Assembly: GCA_021307315.1 (NCBI GenBank)
Contig: JAJSPD010000008.1
Coordinates: 1,096,301-1,160,300 of the forward strand
DNA from: Bisporella sp. PMI_857
Taxonomy: Eukaryota; Ascomycota; Leotiomycetes; Helotiales; Helotiaceae
DNA length: 64,000 nt
Direction of reading: 5' to 3'
In this document: positions 12,022-22,706 of the stretch, in pieces
Numbering within the stretch: position 1 is the first letter of the stretch
How the letters are laid out: every line of letters begins with the position of its first letter
Translations under genes and position numbers: made by a program
Notes under the pieces: generated by a model
Seen by the model: only the letters and a program-made list of their open reading frames with translations
Told to the model about the DNA's origin: nothing
Database searches by the model: none

Positions 12022-12070
12022 CCCCCCCCCCCCCCCCCCAAAAAAAAATTAAAAATATATATATATATAT
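12022..12070. repeat. Poly-C / poly-A / AT composite tract
   Basis: About 18 C (12022-12039) are followed directly by 9 A (12040-12048) and then an alternating AT run to about 12070. Length in such runs is unreliable in most sequencing data. Confidence 0.8.
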
Positions 12071-13603
12071 TAGTGCTATGAATGAGCGAGCCAGTGCTGC
12101 AACTTATTTGACATTTCTTTGTTTATCGTGGAACGCTAAGTACGTTAGGTAGGAAGCAGCAGCAGCATTTACCAGACACCCACCTACATGGCTGGTGGAG
12201 TCTACGGAGAATACTCCGGCTTACGTATCAAGCTAACATCACTGTGTAGGATCTCAACTATGTTCAGCATGTTGACATCATTACGCGTCTTGAACTGCAA
12301 GCAGTGCAGCAACTTGAGAGCGGTGAAACGGACAACGGTTGCCTGCGTGTCTCAATTTGATATCGACATTGCGATGACAATCTCTTGGCTGTTACATAGA
12401 ACAACCTACGGAAGGCCTAGCCAGGTAAGAGGAATATTGGGGATGATCGGCTACTAGTTCATTCTTATGCAGCTGGAGGAGCCAAAGTCGCGAGCTAATT
12501 ACAAAGCAAACATATGATAATAACAAATCATGAGGGACGTCACTCCAAAGGTATGTATATTCATCTGCGAAAAATTATACAAAGTAAATTTGAGACATCA
12601 ACTTAAGCATTAGTTTTTTCCAAGGCTATATCATGTGTGCGTTTGATGTCTTCAGATTGATTTGCACGCATGCCTTTGCGGAAGACACATAAATAAAGCA
12701 TCGAACTCAGATCATGATTATGCACCGGCACTTTTGAGCTCGGTAGATACCATTGGACATAAAGTTGGCCGTTTGTTACTAGATCTGTGTGGACATGAAA
12801 CCTTCTTAACATTTACCACCCTGCGCCTTTCCGAGCCTCTATTCGAGTCGCACTATTCTGCGCCGTGAAAGTTAAACAAGGGATCCTTAGAGATACAAGC
12901 GATGGGATTTGAGATTACTGTCACGACATCCCTTTTGCCTCCCCGAGGATCCTGTCCCAGTCTCGCTGGTTCCATAAGCCAGCTGGACTTATGCCGTCTG
13001 AAAGCATATTCCTGTAGTTAGACTTGCTTACAAGACTAGTTCTGGTGTTCAGATTCTGGGATTCTTGAGGATGGCAACTCAAGAAAGAGCACAATTAATA
13101 CTGTAGGACTGGACTTTCATCGTGGAGACTCCATCTAAGAGTAGAGTATACAGCTATACTTCTGCTAGGTTGGACTCAATTCAGATTAGGTTCAGGGAAT
13201 TAATCACGTGTCCGGTATGTTTCTCAGGATTTAGAGCTCAAAAAGCAATTTGAACATGCTAGGAGTTTAGCCGCCTTATTGAAATGGTAACAATAGATAA
13301 CCTAGATTGATCTGTGCAGTAATTGTAAGAACTACTCATCCTGAACAGCTGACATTCATGGCAACTGTCCCGCCTCTTTCAGCCTATCGGTCCCTAGTGG
13401 TGGTCGGCTCGGGTATTGAAACCCCACCTAAAAATCAATCAACACCAAAATTCGCGTCTGCCCAAACGCGACTTCGCTGCCCCGTCATCCCAAGCTTCCA
13501 AACACTGTCACCATCCCAGCATACACTTCGTCGTCCCCAAAATTCGCACAAGTACACAACCACTCTCTCATCCCCCAGACTTTGGATTGGAAAAGAGCGG
13601 GAA

Positions 13604-14046
13604 ATGGACTCCACTCCCCGTATCACGTCGCAATACCTCGATTCCTTCACTGGCAAGGTCATCCGCATCCTAGGCAAGGTAACACAGATCCGGGGTACGC
13701 AGGCGGTCGTCGAATGCGAGGGCAGCGTCACTGTACACTTATCACAGGTTCATCTTTCCTAGCTAAGCCCTTGCTCTCATTCCAGGAAGACAAGAGGAGG
13801 CTGACGATAAACAGGACAGCCATTTGACGCCCGGAAATGCGGTTGAGATCGTGGGCAAGGTGAATCAGGATTTGACGGTCAAGGTGCTGAAGGCGACGGA
13901 TATGGGGACAAATATTGGTATGTGACTCCATGTATGAGTGGGCAAAGACTTGACGGCAAGGGCTTACGGAAATAGATTATGGTGCGTATCATAGCTTGGT
14001 GGAGGCTACGCATTTGGTGAAGGAGATCTTTTATTCGCCTTCGTAG
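13604..14046 (+). CDS. RPA3: Replication protein A subunit 3 (RPA14-like)
   Basis: A small OB-fold protein built from three exons (13604-13747, 13786-13917, 13976-14046). Exon 1 encodes MDSTPRITSQYLDSFTGKVI and then RILGKVTQIRGTQAVVECEG. Exon 2 encodes GNAVEIVGKVNQDLTVKVLK and exon 3 ends with DYGAYHSLVEATHLVKEIFY; together this is the pattern of the smallest subunit of the heterotrimeric single-stranded-DNA-binding RPA complex, which acts in nuclear replication and repair. The second intron (13918-13975) is regular. The first would be only 38 nt with a weak GTTCAT donor, and splicing there leaves exon 2 one base out of phase, so there is probably a lost or gained base near the junction or a different donor. 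Total length (about 115 residues) fits the family. Confidence 0.8.
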
Positions 14047-16499
14047 GACGGCTGTGATTACGGATACAAGGGGAGCTAGATGATACTACCTGGTGTTGGT
14101 GGAATTGAGGAGGATCGAGATAAGTGATATTAGACTACCGATATCGAAGGAGGACCGGAACATGATATGAATAATGCATGAAAGCACAATGACTGGGGAT
14201 GTTTTCCGTATCCGCAAGAATTGTAGGTCCGTACGGAGCTGTAAGAAAATTCGCTTATATATAAATTGTTTCATGTAAGAAATCTAGTCTACGACAGTGT
14301 GTTCAATGGGCTTTTGAACCATTGGTATCATGGTGCAATGGAGGTGGAACATTAACGAGAGCATCTGTTTACTCCCACGCAAGGATGACCAGCAGGGAAG
14401 TGCCTTCGGCTTTCTTGCCATTACCATGGTATCCTTATGTAAAGCTTCTTGGTGCTGTATTATTCTATTCTTGAACTTTCACATCTCTCAGGTCTTGTCT
14501 CACAGAGTGTTTCTTTCTTTTGCTACTAGTATTGACTAAAATACCAATGCTTACAACTTGACCTACATTTCTTAAGCACCTCTTTACTTATCGTGGGCGT
14601 GTTCGACCAACCAAATCACTCAGTCTATTGCTTGCCCCAACGCTTCTCTTGGGAGATCTTTGATGTGGTCCCCATATACAATGCATTGTAAGCTCAATTC
14701 CTCATGCGTTACACACTCTCTGCAGGGTACTATTACTCATATAGCGATGGGCTTAATTCACAACAGGGAGTGCATCTTTAGCACTCACCAGATGCTTTCT
14801 ATGTTGTTAAAATTACAATCTTGTCGTTTTTATCCGGGTCAAAAGCATGCAACACTGCACGCATGTAAGAGAAGCAGCACTCCTGCTCTTTCCCATTCAC
14901 CATTCTTTACGATTTATATTACGGTAAGTAGCAAGGACAGGATTGTGCTCCTCACATCCTCTACATGGCGGGTTTTAAGTGTGGCAAGATCAAAGCCACA
15001 TTTGCAAAAAAGAGAAATAGTGATGAATCACGCTCCTCACCAACACATACTGGAACAATTCGCAAAGACAGATATACAGCGATTAGTTCCGTGTGGCGAT
15101 TTCGTATTAGAAGCATGTCTTTGTTTATCGGTGAGAGTACAGTTGCAGAGGTCGTTTATTCCTTATGAGTATTAGAAGGAGCGGAGCATGTGGAACACTG
15201 AGCAATGCGTCCTCCGACCTATAACATTTAATTGAGCGAGAGCCTGAGCTGAGCTTACCTCCTTCACCTCCTTGACATAGAAAAGGCTCTTTTCAACATC
15301 CATGAGCGCACCACAAGACTCCGGACTGCAAGCTCAAGTTATACGATATGGTTGGTGGTAATGCGAGCATGCTGACAGCTACCTCGGATTAACAACAGAG
15401 CTCGAATCATCGATTGGTCTAGATAGGAAACAAGGAAGGGAGGCGAAGTGTCTTTGAGTAGGAGATTCCGAGAACGTAGTGTAGTTCTTGGCTGAGAGGT
15501 CTTATGTACGATGAAATTGATGTCGCCCCTCCAGACCGTGTAGGTGTAATTATTTCTACATGTTACAGGAGGCAGTTGAAAGATGTGTTTAATTTACTTT
15601 AGTAAGGGAGGTCAGGCAGGGATTACAGCATACTCAACTTGATTACTTCGTAGCAAATTACCTTCACGTTGTACTTCCTATAGCGATGGGCTCTGAATTT
15701 CAATCTATTCCCCATGTCCCCGTCACTTCTGGAATTTCTTAGCTGCAAAACCGAACGGCTGCTTTCAGTAAACTAAAGATGCATTATACAGTAAATGGTT
15801 ATTCCATATGACATGGAACCAAAACCTATAGTGCAAAGGATATAGTTCACAATAGGTCGAACAGTAAAATGGAAACAGAAAGCAACGAATCAAGAGATGG
15901 GAGACTGTAGTTCATTGTCCTGTTCTGAAAACTTTACGTATCCAAACTGCGTAGAGAAAGCCGTGCTCTGTATGAACAAATATCTACGAAACCTGCCGTC
16001 TCCGCAACAGGTATACACTTTCTTGTTGCCATGCCTCTACTCCCTGATGGTTGTGATTGGGAGAGAACAGGGGCAAGGGAGAGGTAAAGGCCAATCCCAA
16101 GGAACAATGTTATAACAACCCGAAGCATAAGATTGAGTAAGATAATGAGGCAAGTCATTGGTCAGAAAGTGGCGACCCATATGGCCGAATCTTCTGGGGA
16201 TGTTTACAGTGGAAGCGGCATATCAAGATTTTCATTTATACATATAATTTTTTGCCTTGAAAGAAATGCATAGGCTCCAACACCGTGTGAAAGCACGAGA
16301 GTGGCACTATACTTCAAAAAGCGTGCAAAATTGCAAGCGTTAGTGTGCACAATGGCATATTGACCGTAGTGGTGCTCAAAACAGAAGCATGCCATGTGAA
16401 ACAATAGTAGCCTCTCTATGGAATCAAATATGTGCTGATGATTTTCTCATTGTATATCTTATAATATATCTTGAACACTGATATTATCCTATTTGTCGC
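14047..16499. other. Convergent intergenic region, about 2.45 kb
   Basis: Lies between the 3' ends of RPA3 and IF-3. The longest open frame (14660-15175, plus, 171 codons) has many Cys, His and Ser residues and no recognisable motif. No repeat, tRNA or transposon terminus was evident. It could hold long 3' UTRs or a non-coding RNA, but nothing in the sequence shows that directly. Confidence 0.4.
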
Positions 16500-17318
16500 T
16501 CAAGATGTTGCTGCTCCTAGTGCTAGTTTCTGTGATTGTATCTTGCTAGCTTGGGTTCCCTTCTCTGAAGGCCCCTTTACCGGCTTTTGCAGCTTCCCTT
16601 CGAACGAAAGCACAGCCACTCCAAGTAGCTTTCCCTGCATTGGCTGGATCTGCTTAGAACCCTCTACCTCCTCGACCGCCTTCTGTATCTTCTTGATCAA
16701 CTCCTGCGCTTCTTCCACCGTAGCCTGCTTCCCCCTTCGTTTCGGCGCCAACCCTACCTCCAACTTATATCCCTTCGCCAAGAACTCCTTCATTCTTAAT
16801 ATCCTATGATTCAAATCATTCTTCTCCAGCGCCCAATTTAGCTCAATCGTCTTCTTTGTGGCTGCAGGGTTAGAATTGAATTTGCTGGATTTCTTCTTCG
16901 CCTTTTCTCGCTGGTACATCTCCTTCTTATCCAATATTTTGCATATTGGAGGATCTCTAAGGTCTTCTCCTGGTTGTACGATGACCAACATGTGGGTTTT
17001 GAGATCAATGTCTGACAAGACTCGACGGGTATTCAGCACGTTGCTGAGCTTTCCATCTTCCTGGACCAATATGATATTTCGGTCCCTAATCTCCTCATTG
17101 CGAGGCAAACGGCTCTTCTCAGCTTTGATCGTAGCGTCCAGTGCATAGCTTCTTTGCTGTATGATGAGAGGTCTTGGAGCTAGCTTGCCACAGAGAATCG
17201 TCCATGAGGCTGGGCGTCGCGCAGATTGAAACTGTGACTTCTCAGTCGGAGCGATGAAAACGTGATGTAGAGCTCTAGCATCCCGGGAACGCAGTTTGAA
17301 CTTCGCATGATGAGACAT
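16500..17318 (-). CDS. Mitochondrial translation initiation factor IF-3
   Basis: A single uninterrupted exon of 272 codons. The first ~60 residues are Arg/Ser/His-rich with few acids and match a mitochondrial presequence. The N-domain begins RLPRNEEIRDRNIILVQEDG with ...THMLVIVQPG and DPPICKILDKKEMYQREKAK, the conserved IF-3 block around the first strand and linker. The C-domain carries TKKTIELNWALEKNDLNHRI and KEFLAKGYKLEV, the small-subunit-binding surface. The ending is a low-complexity Lys/Ser/Gln tail, as in fungal mitochondrial IF-3 (Aim23-like). The product dissociates mitoribosomes and proofreads initiation in the matrix. The start at 17318 is the first ATG downstream of the IMP1-facing promoter. 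No frame break. Confidence 0.9.
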   Translation of the reverse strand: MSHHAKFKLRSRDARALHHVFIAPTEKSQFQSARRPASWTILCGKLAPRPLIIQQRSYALDATIKAEKSRLPRNEEIRDRNIILVQEDGKLSNVLNTRRVLSDIDLKTHMLVIVQPGEDLRDPPICKILDKKEMYQREKAKKKSSKFNSNPAATKKTIELNWALEKNDLNHRILRMKEFLAKGYKLEVGLAPKRRGKQATVEEAQELIKKIQKAVEEVEGSKQIQPMQGKLLGVAVLSFEGKLQKPVKGPSEKGTQASKIQSQKLALGAATS

Positions 17319-17489
17319 GGGTTAGCAAACTGGAATTGCACTCCTACCCAAAAGAAAAGCGACAACCATAAGGCGACGAAATCAGGGGTGTCCCAATGCC
17401 AAGCGTGGCCGGCAAGGCTACCAAAAACGTGACAGCATAGTATCCCTCACACAAACAATGATGATCTTTTAATCTCAATAAATAATGCC
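17319..17489. promoter_or_regulatory. Divergent promoter of IF-3 and IMP1
   Basis: 171 bp separate the two start codons. Both products work in mitochondria (matrix translation; inner-membrane protein maturation). No TATA consensus is evident. Confidence 0.55.
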
Positions 17490-18066
17490 ATGCCAATCTC
17501 ATTCGCCTCACGTCCATTCAGTTGGCTAAAGTCTCGCTTCATAGGCCATCCTTTTCGCGTTGCTACGGCCACTCTGCAAGCATGCTTCTTCTATCACCTC
17601 TTCCACGAGTTCGGCTATACAACGGTCCCAGTCTGGGGCGCATCCATGCTACCGACCTTCGAGGTAATGGGAGATTGGCTCATTATCTCCAAAAGGTATC
17701 GGCGAGGCCGTGGGATTGAAGTCGGTGATGTGGTTCAGTTCGATCCTGTTGCTGCGCCTGGCGCTGGAGTCATCAAAAGGGTTCTTGGTTTGGAAGGTGA
17801 TTACGTTTTAAGAAACTCACCAGGAGCGAAGTACAATGATATGATCCAGGTGATTCTTCGGCCAGCATTGGCTCCGCTTGCGCTAATAATGAGTAGGTAC
17901 CCAAGGTCACTGTTGGGTCGTTGGAGACAATGTGGACGCTTCGAGAGATTCTAGGCATTTTGGACCAATCCCAATGGCGCTTATCAGGGGAAAAGTTATC
18001 GGAAAAGCTTTCCCCTGGAAAGAACGCAGATGGATAGTTAATGAGTTGGCATCGGACAGAACCTAA
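17490..18066 (+). CDS. IMP1: Mitochondrial inner membrane protease subunit 1 (one frame break)
   Basis: Two exons, 17490-17849 and 17897-18066, separated by a 47-nt intron (GTGATT...GCTAATAA...TAG). The protein is a type I signal-peptidase-like Ser/Lys protease. An N-terminal hydrophobic segment (ATATLQACFFYHLFHEFGYT) anchors it. The nucleophile Ser lies in VWGASMLPTFE and the general-base Lys in PGAGVIKRVLGLEGD. The substrate-binding box is VPKGHCWVVGDNVDASRDSR, which requires one extra G in the GG at 17905-17906; as written the frame runs into nonsense just before this motif. With that base the protein is about 176 residues, the normal length for Imp1. It faces the intermembrane space and matures bipartite presequences. 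Assignment is firm; the break is most likely a sequence error. Confidence 0.88.
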
Positions 18067-18450
18067 TTACAGAACTTTTTATGCGGTGACATTGGACTAG
18101 CAGGTCATCATCTTACTATTGAGTAACAAGTCCAGTTATGTCTAAATTCATCACAAGATCCAGAGCTGTGAATAAGTAATTCTGGTATCATAAGGTTCTG
18201 TCTAATTACATGGGATAGTTACTGAAAGTCCGATATCAATTGCAAACGGTTCGGAACGAACTTTGAAAGGAGATGTAGGTATGTAGGATAGCGAGAGGAC
18301 ACCAAACTGTCCATCTACCAGAAAGAAATTGCCGGGCTGAGGCCTCTGCTCCACCAATGCTCGCTACCAAATGATGATGCCTCCTTACGCCTCAACACCG
18401 TGCCACGCACTCCTACATGCAGAACAAATAAAATAGGCAGCAATCATTAC
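18067..18450. other. Convergent intergenic region
   Basis: About 380 bp between the stops of IMP1 and VAC8; presumably both 3' UTRs. No ORF or repeat stands out. Confidence 0.5.
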
Positions 18451-20515
18451 TTAACCTTCAATATGGGGTTTTCCACCTTGACCAAGGAGTTGAAGAGAGC
18501 GTTGGGCAAGTTGAACAACTTCTCCTTCGCCGTCCTCTTCACCTTCATCGTCAGATTCAATTTGCTTATCCGCAATCGTTTTGATCATTTGTACAATCTC
18601 CTCGGATTTACCTATAAGATTGATGAGCTTTTTGTCCTCGGACTCTAGTAATTGGAGCAATGTCCATGCGATGTGCTGAAAGGTGGCGTCGCCACTAGCA
18701 AGGAAGCGTTTGAGGTAACCATGAATCCCGCCGTTTGGCTCCGTCCAGTCCTGTATAAAGATAGAATAATCACCAACTGGATAATATTAGTCAGAGGTCT
18801 CTTATGTGGTGATGTTTTCCTTACCTTTCGACGAGAGATTGCCAAGAGCAGCAGCACTGTTTCCTTGTACTTCAATGCTTTGTGAATCTGTCAACGGGAT
18901 GAGCACATCGAACACGCCGAGATTCAGCAAGTGAGACTTGAGTTCATCACTCAGCGCCAATACCGCAATGGCAGCGGTCATTTCTGATTGAACACTCAAA
19001 GGGACATCAAGGACAAGTTGCTTGCACTTCTGAACAGCGCCGGCTTCTAATACAAGCGCCTTATTTCGATCAGAGCTCGCCGCGAGATTCCGGAGAGTGG
19101 ATATGGCATGGCATTGTATTTCCTCATTCTCAGTTGACCCTAATAGATCCACTAGAGGCTTTAAGAAACCAGCATCAATGATTGGGGATTCGTTTAAAGG
19201 GTGGATTGAGATGTTACGTATGCAAGCCACGGCCGAAAGTATCAGAGGTAGATATGAAGATTGAAGGAGTTGTAACAAAGGACCTAACCCTCTGGCTCGC
19301 ACGATTTCGAGTTGATATTTCTCATCTGATGCGAGATTTCGTAAGGCTAACGCTGCTTGGCATTGAACTTTTGGTGATTGGGATTTCATAAGCTCCACAA
19401 GAGACGTAATCAGTTTACTCTCGTTCTGGGCGAGTTTTCTTCCGATTATTTGCGTCCACCGCGATATTGCTCAAAGCAGTAGTACAGTAGTATTGAACAT
19501 CAACGTCCGTAGAAGAAAGGAGCTGGACAAGGACAGGTATTGCGCCCGCGTTCACTAGTTGTTGACGGTTTTCATCTGTTTCCAGATCAGCTCATAACCT
19601 GTGGCATAGATATAGCGCGAGTTTTTACCAGAATGCGTCATGTTCAGCAATGCTCCAGTTGCATTCCTTTGCACCCTCATATCCTTAGATTTTGCCAATC
19701 GAGTCAATGGGCCCAGTGCTCCAGATCTCGCTATCTTTGCTTTATTATCTTCGTGTGTTGCTAGGTTAGTGATGCAACCGACCGCATTACATTGCACTTC
19801 AACATTGGGCGACATCATTTGACGTATCAAAGGCGTGAGGCCACCTAACAAGACTATAGCAACCTTGTTTTCAGCTATGTTTCATTAGCAGATTGTTGTG
19901 ACTCCTCTACAGATGAGCTTGTCTTACTATTGACTGCTAAATTTCCAAGCGCTGCACTTGCTGCCCGCTGAACCTCAATATCTGGGCTCTGTAACAGGAA
20001 GAGGATAGGTTCAAGGGTATCGCGGTCGACCTCACGGACATCTATCATGGAAAATCAGCACCGAGCTCCAGAATGCTCCGTTTCAGCTTGCTCCTCCAGA
20101 GCCTCTTCCAATGCTTATATATTGCGGAGCCTTATGCCAATAATTTTCCGCTCCTCCATTGAGACTTACCTCTTTCAGTTATTTCCGCAAATGTCAAGCT
20201 GGCGCTACGTTGTAGATCGACATTGTCTGAGAAGACAAGGGTGCTTAAAGCTCGAAGAGGTTCCCCAGAAAAAAAGTCCGTCTCGCCGCGCTACTATCGG
20301 ATAAGCAAAAGGTAAGAACACCCCGGGATGGTAACATCCATACGTTTTCTAGATATTGAAGAAGATCCGCAACAGCCTCCCTCTCGCTTTCGGCTAAAAC
20401 AGGTTCGTACAATCCGTCGCGGGATCTTCCTGTACAGGACGTTAGAAAGGGCAGGGCTAAAGGTCTTTGCATCGGTAGACTCACCACTGCAGCACGATGA
20501 GCTACAAATACCCAT
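18451..20515 (-). CDS. VAC8: Vacuolar armadillo-repeat protein Vac8 (one frame break)
   Basis: Seven exons on the minus strand: 20485-20515, 20344-20429, 20170-20290, 19928-20041, 19629-19874, 18825-19575 and 18451-18776, with introns of 48-128 nt. The N-terminus [11 protein letters not shown] has the myristoylation glycine and palmitoylation cysteines that attach Vac8 to the vacuolar membrane. The body is a run of armadillo repeats, including [40 protein letters not shown] and [12 protein letters not shown], followed by the conserved C-terminal domain and an acidic stretch ([13 protein letters not shown]). Vac8 acts in vacuole inheritance, the nucleus-vacuole junction and Cvt autophagy. An extra A in the T run at 19435-19438 (plus strand) breaks exon 6; all other splice phases close exactly. 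Confidence 0.92.
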
Positions 20516-22706
20516 CTCTGGACAGAGTCCCGTAGGACGGGAACACCCAAAGGACTGTTCGATTCAGGAGCCAAATTTTCGATGGAGTGGGAGTGAGTCC
20601 TGAAAAGTAAAGCAGGGAACTGAAGTGGCCAATAAAGGGTGACGGGTGACCAGGGCACCTTGAAGTGTGCAAGAAGGTGACCGGTTAGGTGGAATGATGG
20701 TTCTTGCAGTTTCAATAGGTGAATGTTGATGTTAGGTCGTGAAAGGGCGGGAAACGAGTTGAGCTTGCCTTGCCTTGTTGGACACGGGAGGAGCTTGAGG
20801 GTTCCGTACGTACTAATGAAGTACAGTGGGTTAAGGTTAAGGTAAGGTAATTTAGTGACGCTGCAGGGGCTTGGCGGTTCAAAGCAAAACTGGTACCACA
20901 ACTCAACTTTTTCCGCTCTTAAGTTAATATCAACATGAATACCAACATTCACATTAGCATGGGCATAAAGCCCATATACCTCTCAATGGTCCCTCCGGGT
21001 TCTGGTAATCATAATGTTGAGTCACATGCAAGGATGATATATCAGGCGACTATCCTCGATGTCTCTGGCTCAGGTCAACAGACAGGGTATACTTTGCGGC
21101 CTGAATTATATCATATATCCTCATCAATCGTAGGTTTAATTCAAAGCACCTGTGACCACCCGAGTGAGACGGGATGCGGTTTTAAAAAAAGAAGTTACCA
21201 AACTAGCTTTCTATTGTTTTGACTCCTCGGTTTGGCTGTCTCACAGGGCTCGCTCTGCACAGAGGACAGAGGTATGACAAGTCATACCAAAATCCGCCAG
21301 GCAAGCTCTATTCTGGTTGTATCTTTGGGTGGAACAGAAAATATACAGGTCGGAAGTTGGCACAGGCTTGGCTATCGTACGTCCGAAGGAAAAGCAGCTT
21401 AAAGCAGATTGAATAGTGGCTAGGGAAAATAACACTTCAATGCCAATACATATCAACAACTGTTCAACACAACGCAAGTCCTATCAGGAAGGTTCTTTGT
21501 TTTTCATAAATCCCATCTCTCTCCGCCCATACTTACTAATAGATTTCAAAGAGATTTTATTTTATTGAATAACAGCGTGGAAAAGTCCTCGTACCTCCAA
21601 ACAGAATTGATCCTTAGCTAGCACATAACTGTTTGTTACGCATCTCTGCAAATCAGATTGTGGAGGAACATACCTCGCCCATAGATAAGGCAGTCGTTCG
21701 AATAGTACAGCAGTGTATTCAGAAAAGGAGGCGAAGATTAAATTAGAATACGGCCAAAGCAATGATTATGAGTCGATTTTCGAGCATTCAATTTCAGTAT
21801 ACATATTGTGTATGAGTTTAGTGCAGGTGCAGAACATGAACATCCTGTCCACCTTGAAAGCCAGAGTATACTCTATGAATTAGGCTCTATCTATAGGTTA
21901 TCCTTGTTCCTACCAGTTTCACCTTCCTGAGAAAATAGGTCACGGCAATATATTTCCAGGGCTTGCCGCCAGCCTCTACTCTGGAATTGTTCTGTGCATC
22001 GCTCATCGTGTACAATTCTGCAAAATTAGACTCCCTAGACCCTTTAGCCTAGACTTGCATTCTTATTTTTTTTTAAATAAAAAAATAGCTTTGTGATCAT
22101 CTTAACTACCAGCTAATTTTGTACGCGCGGTTTGTCTGAGAGTGTTTGTATTGCGCTCCGCCAGTTTCCGCGCAGTTTCCGCACTTATCTTGTTGTGGAC
22201 CAGGGAGCCTAAATCGAACTGCCAGATATTTATTTCCCATCCTGTTACTTCGTATATCCTTAAGCCAAGAGCCAGGTAATGCAGTTCCCTGAGCCCGCTC
22301 GCCTGCTTTCCTGCTTCCTGCGATGTTCTTTTAGAACCTTCCGCCAGCTTCCGCTCAGGGCATCATGATTGTGGACTTTTGAAAGCCACGCCAACCAAGA
22401 CCCGCAAATCCCCAAGCTGCCGAGCCACCAATTCGACAAGGCTCTGAGTTGGTTTGCTGCGTGAGCTACACTCGCTCACTTAATCTTCCTATCCTGCCTT
22501 TAGTTCTCATCCTTCCACTTCTTGTTGGCATTTGCCGATTATCCAACTTTCACATAGGCGCATACTTGCATATTTGCATACTCCTCCTTCCCCTCTTCCC
22601 TCCCCCCCCCCCCCCCCACACCAACTTTGCTCCATCAGATGTACACACGTTAAAGCCACACTGCCCAAGAAACGAGCAGCCACAGCTGAAAGAACATTTA
22701 AAAGCC
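20516..22706. other. Divergent intergenic region between VAC8 and SNF4
   Basis: About 2.2 kb that must hold both promoters and UTRs. On the SNF4 side it contains two related copies of a CCGCCAG(T/C)TTCCG...TTGTGGAC-type element (22158-22200 and 22341-22376), a CTT-rich tract and a poly-C run (22602-22617). The longer open frames show no family resemblance. Confidence 0.5.
22602..22617. repeat. Poly-C tract in the SNF4 5' region
   Basis: Sixteen consecutive C residues about 90 bp upstream of the SNF4 start codon, inside a pyrimidine-rich leader. Confidence 0.8.

Larger units (their letters stand above)
8116..13603. other. Long gene-poor region upstream of the bZIP and RPA3 genes
   Basis: Nearly 5.5 kb with no ORF that I recognise. 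It holds many low-complexity tracts (listed separately): a GGATCT repeat, poly-A, poly-C, an ATTC repeat, CTTTTT repeats, an AT dinucleotide run and a G-quadruplex hairpin. Extended 5' regions with long UTRs are common for fungal developmental and stress regulators, so much of this may serve the bZIP gene; that is inference. No convincing tRNA, transposon terminus or conserved protein was seen. Confidence 0.45.

Noticed and set aside
13307..13603. N-terminal extension of RPA3 by upstream in-frame ATG
   Set aside because: The extra residues have no family support; the ATG at 13604 gives the conserved OB-fold start.
20245..20952. 235-codon minus-strand ORF over the VAC8 start
   Set aside because: It runs through VAC8 exon 2 and introns and its upstream part; the spliced VAC8 model explains the conserved part.
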